The position numbers were made by a program, and so were the translations under genes. This document shows, in pieces, positions 52,729 to 61,970 of a stretch of DNA of 64,000 nucleotides (position 1 is the first letter of the stretch; every line of letters starts with the position of its first letter). The stretch covers positions 153,760-217,759 of the forward strand of contig CALANV010000030.1 in NCBI GenBank assembly GCA_937926175.1. The letters run 5' to 3'. The notes below the pieces were generated by a model, which worked only from the letters and a program-made list of their open reading frames with translations, was not told where the DNA came from and did not search any database. Source of the DNA: an uncultured Rhodospirillales bacterium (GTDB lineage: Bacteria > Pseudomonadota > Alphaproteobacteria > CACIAM-22H2).

Positions 52729-54258
52729 GTGGAACGGTCGAGGTTCCAGGTCGTTCGTGCCGGCGTGGGGCTCTCACCAGTTTCCATCGTTACCGCCAAA
52801 GACATCGAACGCGGCAAGCAGGCGCTGATTCACGACGGCGCCTGGGCCAACGTCGTCGGCGCCCTGACCAGCGGCGTGCTGCTCGTCGGGTTCGCGCTCG
52901 AGCTCGGCGCGTCCGACAGCATCATCGGCGTGCTGGCGGCGATTCCGTTCGTGAGCCAGCTCGCCCAGCTTCCGGCGATCTGGCTGGTCGAACGGCTGCG
53001 GCGGCGCAAGGCAATCACCGTCCTGGCGGCGACGGCCAGTCGCGTGACGATACTCGGTCTTGCCTTTCTTGCCTTCCTGCCGGACGCGGACGTTGCTCTT
53101 CGCCTGCTGATTCCGGCGCAGATCCTGATCTGCGCGCTTGGCGCCGTCGGCACCTGCGCATGGAACTCGTGGATCCACGACCTGCTGCCCAAGGAGGGAC
53201 TGGGCGACTTCTTCGCGCGGCGGCTGTTCTGGGCGACCGGTCTCGGCATGACGGCGAACCTGCTCGCCGGCCTGCTGATCGATCACGCGCCGGCCATGCT
53301 CGGCCTCGACGGCAGGCGCGCGATCTATGCCGCGGTCTTCACGCTGGGCGCGGTCGCCGGCTTCCTCAGCTCGTACTGGCTCACGCGCGTGCCCGAACGC
53401 GCCATGCGCGATTCCGGCGCGACGAAGCACAGCATCAATCCGGTCGCGCTCGTGCGCGAGCCGCTGCGCGATCGCAACTTCCGCCGCCTGATCCTGTTCA
53501 TGGCATCGTGGAACTTCGCGACGAATCTCGCCGCCCCCTTCATCACCGTCTATCTCGTCCAGCAGCTCGGATTCGGGCTCGGCTTCGTCGTGACCCTGGC
53601 CGTGCTGAGCCAGCTCGCCAACCTCGCCACGCTGCAGTGGTGGGGCATCATCGCCGACCGCTTCTCGAACAAATCGGTGCTCGCCGTCTGCGCCCCCGTG
53701 TTCCTCGCCTGCATCTTCGCCCTGCCCTACACGCACACGCCGCAGGCGCACACCCTCACCGTGCCGATGCTGATCGGAATTCACGTCCTGATGGGCGGCG
53801 CTGCGGCCGGCATCGGACTCGCGACGGGCAGCATCGGGCTCAAGCTCGCGCCCGAAGGACAGGCGACCAGCTATCTCGCGACCAACGGCCTGGTCGGGGC
53901 GCTGGCGGCCGGCATCGCGCCGATCCTGGGCGGAACCCTGTCGGAATGGTTTTCCGACAAGCAGCTCTCGGTCGTCATTCACTGGGGAACCAGCGACCGC
54001 GCCGCCGAGATCGTCGCCATGCAGCTTCGGCACTGGGATTTCTTTTTCGCGCTCGCCTTCCTTCTCGGCCTCTATGCCGTGCTGCGCCTTCAGAAGATCG
54101 AGGAGGCGGGCGATGTCGGCGAGCGGCGCATCGTTCGCGAGTTCATGCTCGAGGCGCAGCGCAGCGTCCGCAACCTTTCAACGGTTGCGGGGCTGCGCGT
54201 CATCACGCGTGCGCCGCTCGGGCGCCTCGTCACCGGCCGTGCGGAGGAGAAGCGGTAA
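52729..54258 (+). CDS. MFS transporter
   Basis: A 509-residue protein with about 12 membrane helices. Landmarks are GALTSGVLLVGFALELGAS in the first helix, FVSQLAQLPAIWLVERLRRRKAI with the helix 2-3 loop, CAWNSWIHDLLPKEGLGDFFARR, and FMASWNFATNLAAPFITVYLVQQLG in the second half. This family with SWI.DL.P.. is widespread and uncharacterised. The GTG at 52729 gives a 30-residue polar N-terminus. It follows rlmH by 39 bp on the same strand. Substrate unknown. Confidence 0.82.
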   Translation: MERSRFQVVRAGVGLSPVSIVTAKDIERGKQALIHDGAWANVVGALTSGVLLVGFALELGASDSIIGVLAAIPFVSQLAQLPAIWLVERLRRRKAITVLAATASRVTILGLAFLAFLPDADVALRLLIPAQILICALGAVGTCAWNSWIHDLLPKEGLGDFFARRLFWATGLGMTANLLAGLLIDHAPAMLGLDGRRAIYAAVFTLGAVAGFLSSYWLTRVPERAMRDSGATKHSINPVALVREPLRDRNFRRLILFMASWNFATNLAAPFITVYLVQQLGFGLGFVVTLAVLSQLANLATLQWWGIIADRFSNKSVLAVCAPVFLACIFALPYTHTPQAHTLTVPMLIGIHVLMGGAAAGIGLATGSIGLKLAPEGQATSYLATNGLVGALAAGIAPILGGTLSEWFSDKQLSVVIHWGTSDRAAEIVAMQLRHWDFFFALAFLLGLYAVLRLQKIEEAGDVGERRIVREFMLEAQRSVRNLSTVAGLRVITRAPLGRLVTGRAEEKR

Positions 54259-54382
54259 TCGGCCCGGCGATGTCGAGCCAGTCCGCCAGATGCCCGAAGA
54301 AGTCGTGGGCCACGCCGTCGACATGGCCGGCGACGATGCCGATGCCGGCGATGAGCGCAAAGGTGAAGAAGGCGATCCGCAT
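54230..54382 (-). CDS. Possible small membrane protein (50 aa)
   Basis: A minus-strand frame of 50 residues begins MRIAFFTFALIAGIGIVAGH and continues with DGVAHDFFGHLADWLDIAG. It has one hydrophobic helix and an amphipathic tail with His residues, and G/C at most third positions. It overlaps the 3' end of the MFS gene by 29 bases on the opposite strand. No clear ribosome-binding site is seen. The hydrophobic start and compositional order favour a real small protein, but I do not recognise it. Confidence 0.4.
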   Translation of the reverse strand: MRIAFFTFALIAGIGIVAGHVDGVAHDFFGHLADWLDIAGPITASPPHGR

Positions 54383-54555
54383 GGACGTATGACCCGCTTG
54401 AAAAGCGGATCCGAGCCTCCCGCCGTTTGGTTAATGAATGGTTATGGCCGCGCCGTTTCGGGACATTCGGTCGCAGGGCATGCGTGGCCGTCCATCGCTG
54501 GCACCGACGCGGCGGGGGCGATGCGGCTGCCGCGGACACGGCACCCCCCGGTGTT

Positions 54556-54583
54556 TTGAAAAACGGCAGGGCTTCTCTATATT
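54556..54583 (+). promoter_or_regulatory. gpmI: Promoter for gpmI (leaderless arrangement)
   Basis: TTGAAA (54556-54561) and TATATT (54578-54583), spacer 16 bp. The -10 ends 6 nt before the ATG at 54590, so transcription would start at the initiation codon. There is no ribosome-binding site between them. Confidence 0.6.
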
Positions 54584-54589
54584 TCCGCC

Positions 54590-56191
54590 ATGACCAAGTT
54601 CGTTCCGCGACAGCGTCCGATCGTCCTCTGCGTCCTCGATGGCTGGGGCCATCGCGACCAGCCCACCCCCGACAACGCCATCCTGCGTGCCAAGACGCCC
54701 AATCTCGACCGTCTCGCGAAGACGAGCCCGGTCGCCTTTCTGCAGGCGTCGGAGCTTCACGTCGGGCTGCCGCCGGGCCAGATGGGCAACTCCGAAGTCG
54801 GCCACATGAACCTTGGCGCGGGGCGGGTCGTCATGCAGGACCTGCCGCGCATCGATCAAGCCGTTCAGGACGGAAGCCTCGCGGCGAACCCGACGCTCCG
54901 CCAGTTCATCGACAAGATGAAGGCCGGCGGCGGCAGCGTCCACCTGATGGGCCTGATGTCGCCGGGCGGCGTCCATTCGCATCAGGACCACATCGCGGCC
55001 CTGGCGCGAGTTCTTGCAGACGCCGGCCTCAAGGTCTGGGTCCACGCCTTCCTGGACGGACGCGACACCCCACCCAAGAGCGCCGAGGGATACCTGCGGA
55101 AATTCGCATCGGATGTCGCCGATCTCGACCGCGTCTCGATCGCGACCGTCAGCGGCCGCTACTACGCGATGGATCGCGACAAGCGTTGGGACCGCGTCGC
55201 CCTCGCCTACGCCGCGCTGGTCGATGCGCAGGGGGAGATGGCACCCGACGCGCTGTCGTCGGTCGCGCAATCCTATGCCAAGGACACCACCGACGAGTTC
55301 GTGCTGCCGACCGTCATCGGCACCTATGGCGGGATGAAGGACGGCGACGGCGTGCTGATGGCGAATTTCCGCGCCGATCGGGCACGCGAGATCCTGCTGG
55401 CGCTGCTCGATCCCGAGTTCGGCGGCTTCTCCCGCACGCGCGTCGTCCGGTTCGCGGCCGCCCTCGGCATGGTCGAATATTCCGATCAGCTCAATCGCCT
55501 CATGGCGACGCTCTTTCCGCCGCTCGAGCTGAAGAACGTCATGGGCGAGGTGGTGGCGCGGCTAGGCCTGAAGCAGTTGCGCATCGCCGAGACCGAGAAA
55601 TACGCGCACGTCACGTTCTTCTTCAACGGTGGGAACGAGCGCGAATTTCCCGGCGAGGATCGCATCCTCGTTCCCTCGCCCAAGATCGCGACCTACGATC
55701 TGAAGCCGGAGATGTCCGCCTACGAGGTGACCGACAAGCTCGTGGCTGCGATCGAGTCCGGCAAGTATGATTTCATCCTCGTCAACTATGCGAACACCGA
55801 CATGGTCGGCCATACCGGCGACCTCGAGGCGGCGACGCGTGCCGTCGAGGCGGTCGATGCATGTCTCGGCCGTGTCGCCGATGCCGTCACGCGCATGGGC
55901 GGCGCGCTGCTCGTCACCGCCGACCACGGCAATGCCGAGACCATGATCGATCCCGAAACCGGCCAGCCGCATACCGCGCACACGACGAACCCGGTCCCGG
56001 TCATGCTCGTGAACGGCGGCGGCCCCGGTCGCAACGCGCCGATCGCGCTGCGCGACGGCAGGCTCGCCGACGTGGCCCCAACGCTGCTCGAGCTCATGGG
56101 CATCGAGCCGCCAGCCGAGATGACGGGCCATTCGCTGATCGTGCCACCGGATGCGCCGCGGGAGGCCGCGGCGGACCGTGCGACGGCCTAG
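54590..56191 (+). CDS. gpmI: 2,3-bisphosphoglycerate-independent phosphoglycerate mutase
   Basis: A 533-residue di-manganese enzyme interconverting 3- and 2-phosphoglycerate in glycolysis. Metal and catalytic motifs are intact: VLCVLDGWGHRD, the phospho-serine loop GQMGNSEVGHMNLGAGR, FLDGRDTPPKSAEGYL, NFRADRAREI, and the C-terminal NYANTDMVGHTGD with TADHGNAETM. Length is slightly above the usual 510 because of a C-terminal tail. It appears to be leaderless. The next gene starts inside its 3' end. Confidence 0.95.
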   Translation: MTKFVPRQRPIVLCVLDGWGHRDQPTPDNAILRAKTPNLDRLAKTSPVAFLQASELHVGLPPGQMGNSEVGHMNLGAGRVVMQDLPRIDQAVQDGSLAANPTLRQFIDKMKAGGGSVHLMGLMSPGGVHSHQDHIAALARVLADAGLKVWVHAFLDGRDTPPKSAEGYLRKFASDVADLDRVSIATVSGRYYAMDRDKRWDRVALAYAALVDAQGEMAPDALSSVAQSYAKDTTDEFVLPTVIGTYGGMKDGDGVLMANFRADRAREILLALLDPEFGGFSRTRVVRFAAALGMVEYSDQLNRLMATLFPPLELKNVMGEVVARLGLKQLRIAETEKYAHVTFFFNGGNEREFPGEDRILVPSPKIATYDLKPEMSAYEVTDKLVAAIESGKYDFILVNYANTDMVGHTGDLEAATRAVEAVDACLGRVADAVTRMGGALLVTADHGNAETMIDPETGQPHTAHTTNPVPVMLVNGGGPGRNAPIALRDGRLADVAPTLLELMGIEPPAEMTGHSLIVPPDAPREAAADRATA

Positions 56192-57470
56192 CGCGCTTCG
56201 CCCCGTTGCCGGCGCTCCTCGATCGCGCCGGATTGCGCTCGCCTGTCTCATCCTCGGCCTTGCCGGGACGCCCGCGTTTGCGCAGCAGCCGCAGCAGCGC
56301 CTCGAACAGATCGAGAAAGCCATCGATGCCGAACGCGCGGCCGAGCGGCGCCTCGCCCGCGAGGCGGAAACGCTTGCGCGCGAGCTCGCGGCGCTGCGCA
56401 CACGCCTCGTCGAACTCGCGCGGACGCTGCAGAACCGCGAGGAGGTGCTTTCGGCCGCCGAGCGCGAGGTCGCACGCGTCGAGGCGGACATCGCATCGAA
56501 GGAGAGCAGGCTCGAACAGGGCCGGGCCGAACTCGCGCGGCTGATCGCCGGGCTGCTGCGCATGCGCCGTCAGCCGCCGGAAGCGGCCCTCGTCCTTCCG
56601 GCCTCGCCGATCGAGGTGGTGCGGACGGTGCGGCTGCTCGGTGCGGCGACGCCGGCCGTGGAGCGGGAGGCCGCCGCACTCGCGCGCGAAATCGATGCCC
56701 TGCAGATGGCCCGCGCGGAGGCGGAGCGGCGACGCGCCGAAGCGGCAGAGGCGGCGGAACGGCTGGCGGCGGACCAGGCGGCGCTCGACGCGCTGATGAA
56801 GCAGCGGACCCTCCTGCAGCAGCAGACCGAGGCCCAACGGCGGGAAATTGCGGCGCGGCTCAGCCGCCTGTCGCGGGAGGCGACGGATCTTCGGGAGTTG
56901 ATCGAGCGTCTTAATGCGGAACGTGCGGCGCGCGAGGCCGCCGAACGCGCGGCCCGCGCCGCGCAGGAAGAGGCGGAGCGCAAGGCGGCCGAACGCGCCG
57001 CAAGAGAAGCGCAGGTCGCGCGAGTACCGCCGCCCGCGGCCACGACGGGACAAGCGCGGCCGTTCGCGCAGGCCCGCGGTCAATTCATCCTGCCCGCGCG
57101 CGGCCGGATTGCGTTGTCATTCGGTCAACCCGGTGCCGGCGGGCAACCGCACCGGGGGATCACGATCGAGACCCGCGCGGGTGCGCAGGTCGTTGCGCCA
57201 TATGACGGCCACGTCGCCTTTGCCGGCCCGTTCCGTGCATATGGCCTTATCTTGATCATCGAACACACCGAGGGATATCATACTTTGATCGTAGGGCTTG
57301 GCCGGATTGATGCGACCGTCGGGCAGCTGGTTACGGCGGGTGAACCGGTCGGTGTGGCGGGCGCTTCCGACACGGGAGGCCCGTCGATTTATGTTGAATT
57401 GCGACGTAACGGTCAGCCGATCGACCCACTGCCGTGGTTGGCGTCGCGAAACGAGAAGGTAAGCGGATGA
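56178..57470 (+). CDS. EnvC-like murein hydrolase activator (degenerate M23/LytM domain)
   Basis: A 430-residue periplasmic protein with a signal peptide ending PAFA (about residue 36), a long coiled coil rich in Ala, Glu and Arg (about residues 40-290) and a C-terminal LytM fold. The metal ligands are replaced: the usual HxGxD is HRGIT and the usual HxH is SIYVE, so it should not cut peptidoglycan itself but activate amidases, as EnvC does with FtsEX. GTG at 56178 overlaps gpmI by 14 bases; ATG at 56151 is an alternative. It is coupled to ctpA by ATGA. Confidence 0.87.
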   Translation: MRRPSALRPVAGAPRSRRIALACLILGLAGTPAFAQQPQQRLEQIEKAIDAERAAERRLAREAETLARELAALRTRLVELARTLQNREEVLSAAEREVARVEADIASKESRLEQGRAELARLIAGLLRMRRQPPEAALVLPASPIEVVRTVRLLGAATPAVEREAAALAREIDALQMARAEAERRRAEAAEAAERLAADQAALDALMKQRTLLQQQTEAQRREIAARLSRLSREATDLRELIERLNAERAAREAAERAARAAQEEAERKAAERAAREAQVARVPPPAATTGQARPFAQARGQFILPARGRIALSFGQPGAGGQPHRGITIETRAGAQVVAPYDGHVAFAGPFRAYGLILIIEHTEGYHTLIVGLGRIDATVGQLVTAGEPVGVAGASDTGGPSIYVELRRNGQPIDPLPWLASRNEKVSG

Positions 57471-58795
57471 AGCTAGTTCGGATCGCCGCAGCGGCTTTCA
57501 GCGCCCTGTGGCTCTGCGCCCCTCTGCCCGTCACCGCCCAGTCGAATACGTCGGATACCTATCGCCAGCTCAACCTGTTCGGCGAGGTGTTCGAGCGGGT
57601 CCGGTCGGACTATGTCGAGGAAGTCAGCGACCGGAAACTGATCGAAGATGCCATCAACGGCATGCTCACCGCGCTCGATCCGCATTCGAGCTTCATGAAC
57701 GCGAAGTCTTACCGCGACATGCAGGTGCAGACGCGCGGTGAGTTCGGTGGCCTCGGCATCGAGGTCACGATGGAGAACGGCCTGGTCAAGGTGGTGGCGC
57801 CGATCGACGACACGCCGGCGTTCCGCGCCGGCCTCAGGCCCGGCGACCTGATCACGCACCTGGATGGCGAGCCGGTCATGGGCATGACGCTGCAGGATGC
57901 GGTCGAGCGGATGCGAGGACCCGTGAACAGCTCGATCAAGCTGACCATCCGGCGCGGCAACCAGGAGCCGTTCGAGATCACCCTGACCCGCGCGATCATC
58001 AAGATCCAGTCGGTAAGGGCCCGGGCCGAGGGCGACCTTGGCTATATCCGCATCACCTCGTTCACCGAGCAGACGGATGTCGGCCTGCGCAATGCGGTCC
58101 AGAAGCTGAAGGATCAGCTCGGCGACCGCCTTGCCGGCATCGTGCTCGACCTGCGCAACAATCCGGGCGGCCTGCTCGACCAGGCCGTTGCCGTCGCCGA
58201 CGAATTCCTCGACAAGGGTGAGATCGTCTCGACCCGGGGGCGGCGTCCCGACGATGCCCAGCGCTTCCATGCCAAGCCGGGCGACATCATCAACAATCTG
58301 CCGATGGTCGTGCTCGTCAATGGCGGGTCCGCCTCGGCATCCGAGATCGTCGCGGGCGCGCTGCAGGACCATCGCCGCGCGATCATTCTGGGCACCCGGA
58401 CCTTCGGCAAAGGGTCGGTGCAGACGATCATCCCGCTCGGTGGCCAAGGCGCGATCCGCCTGACCACGGCGCGCTACTACACGCCATCCGGCCGCTCGAT
58501 CCAGGCCGAGGGCATCCAGCCGGACATCGTCGTCGAGCCGGCCCGCATCGAGAAAATCGAGGCCTCGAACATCCGTCGCGAGGCGGACCTGCGGGGTGCG
58601 CTGCGCAACGACCAGCGGCCCGCGCCGCCGACGACGCCCGGCGCGCAACAACCCGGCACGCAACAGCCCGGCGCGCAGCAGCCGGAGGCCGAAGTCGACC
58701 CGAACGCGATCGACTCGCCCGAGGACTATCAGTTGGCGCGCGCCTTCGATCTGCTTCGCGGCCTCGCGCTCTACAACCGCCGCGTCACCAACTGA
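57467..58795 (+). CDS. ctpA: Carboxy-terminal processing protease (S41 family)
   Basis: A 442-residue periplasmic serine protease with a signal peptide ending VTAQ (about residue 25). In order: N-terminal helices with GMLTALDPHSSFM, a PDZ domain (GLGIEVTMENGLVKVV and FRAGLRPGDLI), and the catalytic core with LDLRNNPGGLLDQA, the Ser in VNGGSASASEI and the Lys in TFGKGSVQTI. Near the C-terminus a Pro/Gln linker is encoded by three 15-nt repeats (58637-58681). Its ATG overlaps the EnvC-like stop, the same gene pair found across proteobacteria. Confidence 0.94.
   Translation: MKLVRIAAAAFSALWLCAPLPVTAQSNTSDTYRQLNLFGEVFERVRSDYVEEVSDRKLIEDAINGMLTALDPHSSFMNAKSYRDMQVQTRGEFGGLGIEVTMENGLVKVVAPIDDTPAFRAGLRPGDLITHLDGEPVMGMTLQDAVERMRGPVNSSIKLTIRRGNQEPFEITLTRAIIKIQSVRARAEGDLGYIRITSFTEQTDVGLRNAVQKLKDQLGDRLAGIVLDLRNNPGGLLDQAVAVADEFLDKGEIVSTRGRRPDDAQRFHAKPGDIINNLPMVVLVNGGSASASEIVAGALQDHRRAIILGTRTFGKGSVQTIIPLGGQGAIRLTTARYYTPSGRSIQAEGIQPDIVVEPARIEKIEASNIRREADLRGALRNDQRPAPPTTPGAQQPGTQQPGAQQPEAEVDPNAIDSPEDYQLARAFDLLRGLALYNRRVTN
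58637..58681 (+). repeat. Three 15-nt tandem repeats inside ctpA
   Basis: CCCGGCRCGCARCAR occurs at 58637-58651, 58652-58666 and 58667-58681, encoding PGAQQ, PGTQQ, PGAQQ. In-frame copy-number change would lengthen or shorten the linker before the last helix without breaking the protein. Confidence 0.75.
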
Positions 58796-58800
58796 GCGGC

Positions 58801-58857
58801 GACGAGCGACAGATCCCAGCGGCAGGCTCAAGTGGGTGGGGGCGAGCGACAGAGCCC
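58801..58857 (+). repeat. Direct repeat between ctpA and the polysaccharide deacetylase gene
   Basis: GACGAGCGACAGATCCC (58801-58817) and GGCGAGCGACAGAGCCC (58841-58857) match at 15 of 17 positions, 40 bp apart. The second copy ends just before the ATG at 58859. The origin may be a local duplication; a regulatory role is not indicated. Confidence 0.5.
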
Positions 58858-58858
58858 G

Positions 58859-59947
58859 ATGACGGGAGCTGCGGAGCGCACGGTCGTGCGACATTCGGCC
58901 CTCGTCACCGCTTGGCTCGCGCTCGTCGCGGCGATCTGCGCGGCGTTCCTGTGGGCCCAGATCAACGGCGCGCCGCAACCGTCCCAGCGAGAAGCGGTGC
59001 GGATCGCGCTGCCGCCGCTCACCGACGTCACGCCGACGACGAGCGCACCCACCGGCCCCGAGCGCACGGCGACCCCCGCGCCGTCGCCCGCACCGGCGGA
59101 CACGACCGCAGCGGCACCGTCCAAGGCCGATCCTGTCGCCCAATCCGCCGCCATGCAGGCGGCGCCGGCCGAGACGGCAACGATCGCGCCGCCGCCGCGC
59201 CCGTCGCGCGAGACCACGACTCCGGCCTGGATCCGCTTCGGTCGCTCATTCGATGCCAATGATCGCCGGCCCCGTATCGCCGTGGTGATGAACGATCTGG
59301 GGATGTCGCATGCCGTGACGACCGCCGCGATCCAGCGACTGCCCGGCGAGGTGACGCTGGCGTTCAGCCCCTACACGGACAATCTCACCCAATGGATCGA
59401 CCAAGCCCGGGCGGCCGGACACGAGGTGCTTCTCGACCTGCCGATGGAGCCGATCAACTTCCCGGCGAATGATCCGGGACCGCGTACGCTGCTGACCAGC
59501 CTGACGCCTCAGCAGAATCTCGAGCGCCTGGAATGGGTGTTGAACCGTGCCACCGGTTACGTCGGCGTGACGAACGAGATGGGCTCCCGCTTCACGGCGG
59601 TGCCCGAGGCCCTCGAGCCCGTCCTGACCACGCTGAACGAGCGCGGCTTGATGTTCCTCGACAGCCGGACCACGACGCGCAGCGTGGCGGCCAAACTCGC
59701 GAGCGAGATCGGCCTGCCGCGCGCCATCGTCGATCGCTGGATCGACCACGAGGTCTCGCGCGACGCGATCGACGCGCGTCTTGCCGAAATCGAGCGCATC
59801 GCACGCGAGACCGGCAGCGCGGTCGCGATGGCGCAGCCGTATCCGATATCGCTCGAACGAATCGCCTCCTGGATTCCGTCGCTCGAAAGCAAGGGCTTCG
59901 TGCTGTCGCCGCTCACCGCCGTGGTGAACCGGCAGCCCGTTCGCTGA
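58859..59947 (+). CDS. Divergent polysaccharide deacetylase family protein
   Basis: A 362-residue protein with an N-terminal membrane anchor (about residues 14-35), a long Pro/Ala/Thr-rich linker (to about residue 125) and a divergent polysaccharide deacetylase domain: RIAVVMNDLGMSH (usually IDDLG), HEVLLDLPMEPINFP, NEMGSRFTAVPEAL, FLDSRTTTRSVA and VAMAQPYPISLE. This family is regularly found next to the EnvC-like and CtpA genes. It probably acts on cell-wall glycan, although the catalytic metal ligands of classical deacetylases are largely replaced. The ATG at 58859 is preferred to GTG at 58832. Confidence 0.87.
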   Translation: MTGAAERTVVRHSALVTAWLALVAAICAAFLWAQINGAPQPSQREAVRIALPPLTDVTPTTSAPTGPERTATPAPSPAPADTTAAAPSKADPVAQSAAMQAAPAETATIAPPPRPSRETTTPAWIRFGRSFDANDRRPRIAVVMNDLGMSHAVTTAAIQRLPGEVTLAFSPYTDNLTQWIDQARAAGHEVLLDLPMEPINFPANDPGPRTLLTSLTPQQNLERLEWVLNRATGYVGVTNEMGSRFTAVPEALEPVLTTLNERGLMFLDSRTTTRSVAAKLASEIGLPRAIVDRWIDHEVSRDAIDARLAEIERIARETGSAVAMAQPYPISLERIASWIPSLESKGFVLSPLTAVVNRQPVR

Positions 59948-59954
59948 GGCCGCG

Positions 59955-60455
59955 ATGAGCACGCCGCCCGAACCGGTCCGCGATCCTGGCGAGCTTGCCT
60001 ATCGGCTCGGCGTCGGAATCATGCTGTTGAATCCGGCCGGTGAGGTCTTCGTCGCCAAGCGCATCGACACGCCGGGTGATGCCTGGCAGATGCCGCAGGG
60101 CGGCATCGACGCGGACGAGGCGCCGCGCGACGCGGCACTCCGCGAGCTCGAGGAAGAGATCGGGACCGCCAATGCGGTCATCATCGCGGAAAGCCGCGAC
60201 TGGTACACCTACGACCTGCCGCCGGATCTCGTCGGCAAGGTGTGGGGCGGCCGCTACCGCGGCCAGCGCCAGAAATGGTTCGCCGCCCGTTTTCTCGGCC
60301 GCGACGACGAGATTAATCTCGCGACCGTGCACCCCGAATTCAGCGCCTGGAAATGGGTGCGTCTCGACGATCTCCCGGCGCTGATCGTGCCGTTCAAACG
60401 CGCCCTCTATTCGGCCGTGGTCGAAGAATTCCGGCCGATCGTGATGAAACGTTGA
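59955..60455 (+). CDS. rppH: RNA pyrophosphohydrolase RppH
   Basis: A 166-residue Nudix hydrolase that removes pyrophosphate from 5'-triphosphate mRNA and so starts decay. The Nudix box GGIDADEAPRDAALRELEEE with IGT following is intact; YRLGVGIMLLN and WQMPQGGID at the start, YDLPPDL and GQRQKWFAARF later, and FSAWKWVRLDDLP are RppH signatures. It starts 7 bp after the deacetylase gene and ends the gpmI-envC-ctpA string. Confidence 0.95.
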   Translation: MSTPPEPVRDPGELAYRLGVGIMLLNPAGEVFVAKRIDTPGDAWQMPQGGIDADEAPRDAALRELEEEIGTANAVIIAESRDWYTYDLPPDLVGKVWGGRYRGQRQKWFAARFLGRDDEINLATVHPEFSAWKWVRLDDLPALIVPFKRALYSAVVEEFRPIVMKR

Positions 60456-60641
60456 GGCGCCCGACTCGCCACGCGGGCCGCCCGCATCCGGCTTTCCGGC
60501 AAGGGCGGCACCAAGCCGGAGCTCATGCGTTAACGATCCGGACGGATGCACCGGATGGCGTGACTACGCGGATGCGGCGTTCGTCCGGCCGGCCCAGATC
60601 GGCGGCTGCGTCGTCTTGAACGACACCAGGGAGACCGATGC

Positions 60642-61964
60642 ATGGCCGATGGCGATGCGGTCGGCAACGTGCTGACGCCGGCACCAACCGACGCCGCATC
60701 CGGCGCGGAGCCGGACAACGTATTCACCGCCGCCGTGCTGCTTGCCGCGGCTGCCTACGATTCAACGCCTGATGCTGCGGTAGCCCGCAGCATGCGGCCA
60801 CTCGACGCTACCGATCTGGAACTGCCGGCGACCGGCCGCCTCGAAGGCGGCACTTACGAGTTGCGCGACGGCGTCTACACGCATCGCGATGCGGACAACA
60901 GCGCCATCGCCCACGTCTATGTCGGCGACATAGGCGGCGCGACGACGCTCGCCCTCGCGTTCCGCGGCACCGACGAACCCGGCGACATCCCGGATCACCA
61001 GACCTTCACCACGCATTACGCGCGCTTTGCGCCCCTGGTCGCGGCAGTCGAAAGCTACGCCGCCGACCCGGACAACGGCATCGACCGGGTGCTGGTCACC
61101 GGACACAGCCTGGGATCGGCGATGGTGACCACGGCCATGATCCAGGAGGGGTGGATCGGCGACGATCGATATCTCGGCGTCGCCATCGGCGCCCATGGCA
61201 CCGATGCCTCCGTGGCCGCGACGGCACCCGATACCGTCACCAATCTCGTGAACTTCGTTCATACGCACGATTTCCTCGTCCTCGAGCCCGAGCCGGACGA
61301 CATCAGCTTCGCGAGCCTTGGCGAACTCCTCGAGTCGCTGTCCGATCTCACGTCCGAGGACAGCTTCGAACCGAAGGCGCGCGTCGGTCTCGACGTGTGG
61401 ATCGACACGGGACAGATCGAGATTCTCGGGTCGAGCGGAATCGATTCGCCCGACGCCCTCATCGACGCCGAGCACGGGCTCGGCCGATATGCCGCCGACA
61501 TCGCCTTTCTGGCCGAGCAAGGCGAACTCGAACCATCGGATCTGGCGTCGGCCCCGTCGCCACGCTTTTTCTACGTGGGCAGCGACGGCGCGGACGACTT
61601 CGCCCAGGATCGCGACGTGCCGTCAATATTCGCCGACGTGGGGGCGTTTCCGGCCCGGAATTTCGATCAGCGCCTGTATGCGCGCGACGGCGACGACGAG
61701 ATCGGCGGGTCGGGCGGCGACGATTTCATCGACGGCGGTGCGGGCACGGACGTGGCGATCTATCGCGGCGCGACCGTCGAATACGCAATCACCAGTGTTG
61801 CCGGCGAGACGAGGGTCGTGCCGGCGGCGGGAACGGCCGGTCAGGCCGATGGCACGGACACCTTGGTCAATGTCGAGATGCTGCGTTTTGCCGACGGCGA
61901 ACGCATCACGCTCGCCGGCGTCGAGACGCCGGATGCGGACGCGACCGAGACGATGATCGTTTGA
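60642..61964 (+). CDS. RTX-type extracellular lipase-like protein
   Basis: A 440-residue protein with no signal peptide. Residues about 75-225 form an alpha/beta-hydrolase of the class-3 lipase type: LAFRGTDEPGDI (oxyanion region) and the nucleophile elbow VTGHSLGSAM; Asp and His candidates are in the VHTHDFLVLEPEPDD region and beyond. Residues about 340-375 carry RTX calcium-binding repeats (DGDDEIGGSGGDDFIDGGAGTD, read as two overlapping nonapeptides GGSGGDDFI and GGAGTDVAI). The C-terminus is acidic, as in type I secreted proteins. No ABC exporter is nearby. GGGAGA lies before the ATG. Confidence 0.82.
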   Translation: MADGDAVGNVLTPAPTDAASGAEPDNVFTAAVLLAAAAYDSTPDAAVARSMRPLDATDLELPATGRLEGGTYELRDGVYTHRDADNSAIAHVYVGDIGGATTLALAFRGTDEPGDIPDHQTFTTHYARFAPLVAAVESYAADPDNGIDRVLVTGHSLGSAMVTTAMIQEGWIGDDRYLGVAIGAHGTDASVAATAPDTVTNLVNFVHTHDFLVLEPEPDDISFASLGELLESLSDLTSEDSFEPKARVGLDVWIDTGQIEILGSSGIDSPDALIDAEHGLGRYAADIAFLAEQGELEPSDLASAPSPRFFYVGSDGADDFAQDRDVPSIFADVGAFPARNFDQRLYARDGDDEIGGSGGDDFIDGGAGTDVAIYRGATVEYAITSVAGETRVVPAAGTAGQADGTDTLVNVEMLRFADGERITLAGVETPDADATETMIV

Positions 61965-61970
61965 GTGCGT

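Noticed and set aside
56151..56177. ATG at 56151 as the start of the EnvC-like protein
   Set aside because: It would add nine basic residues and overlap gpmI by 41 bases; the GTG at 56178 gives a more usual overlap, though the question is not settled.
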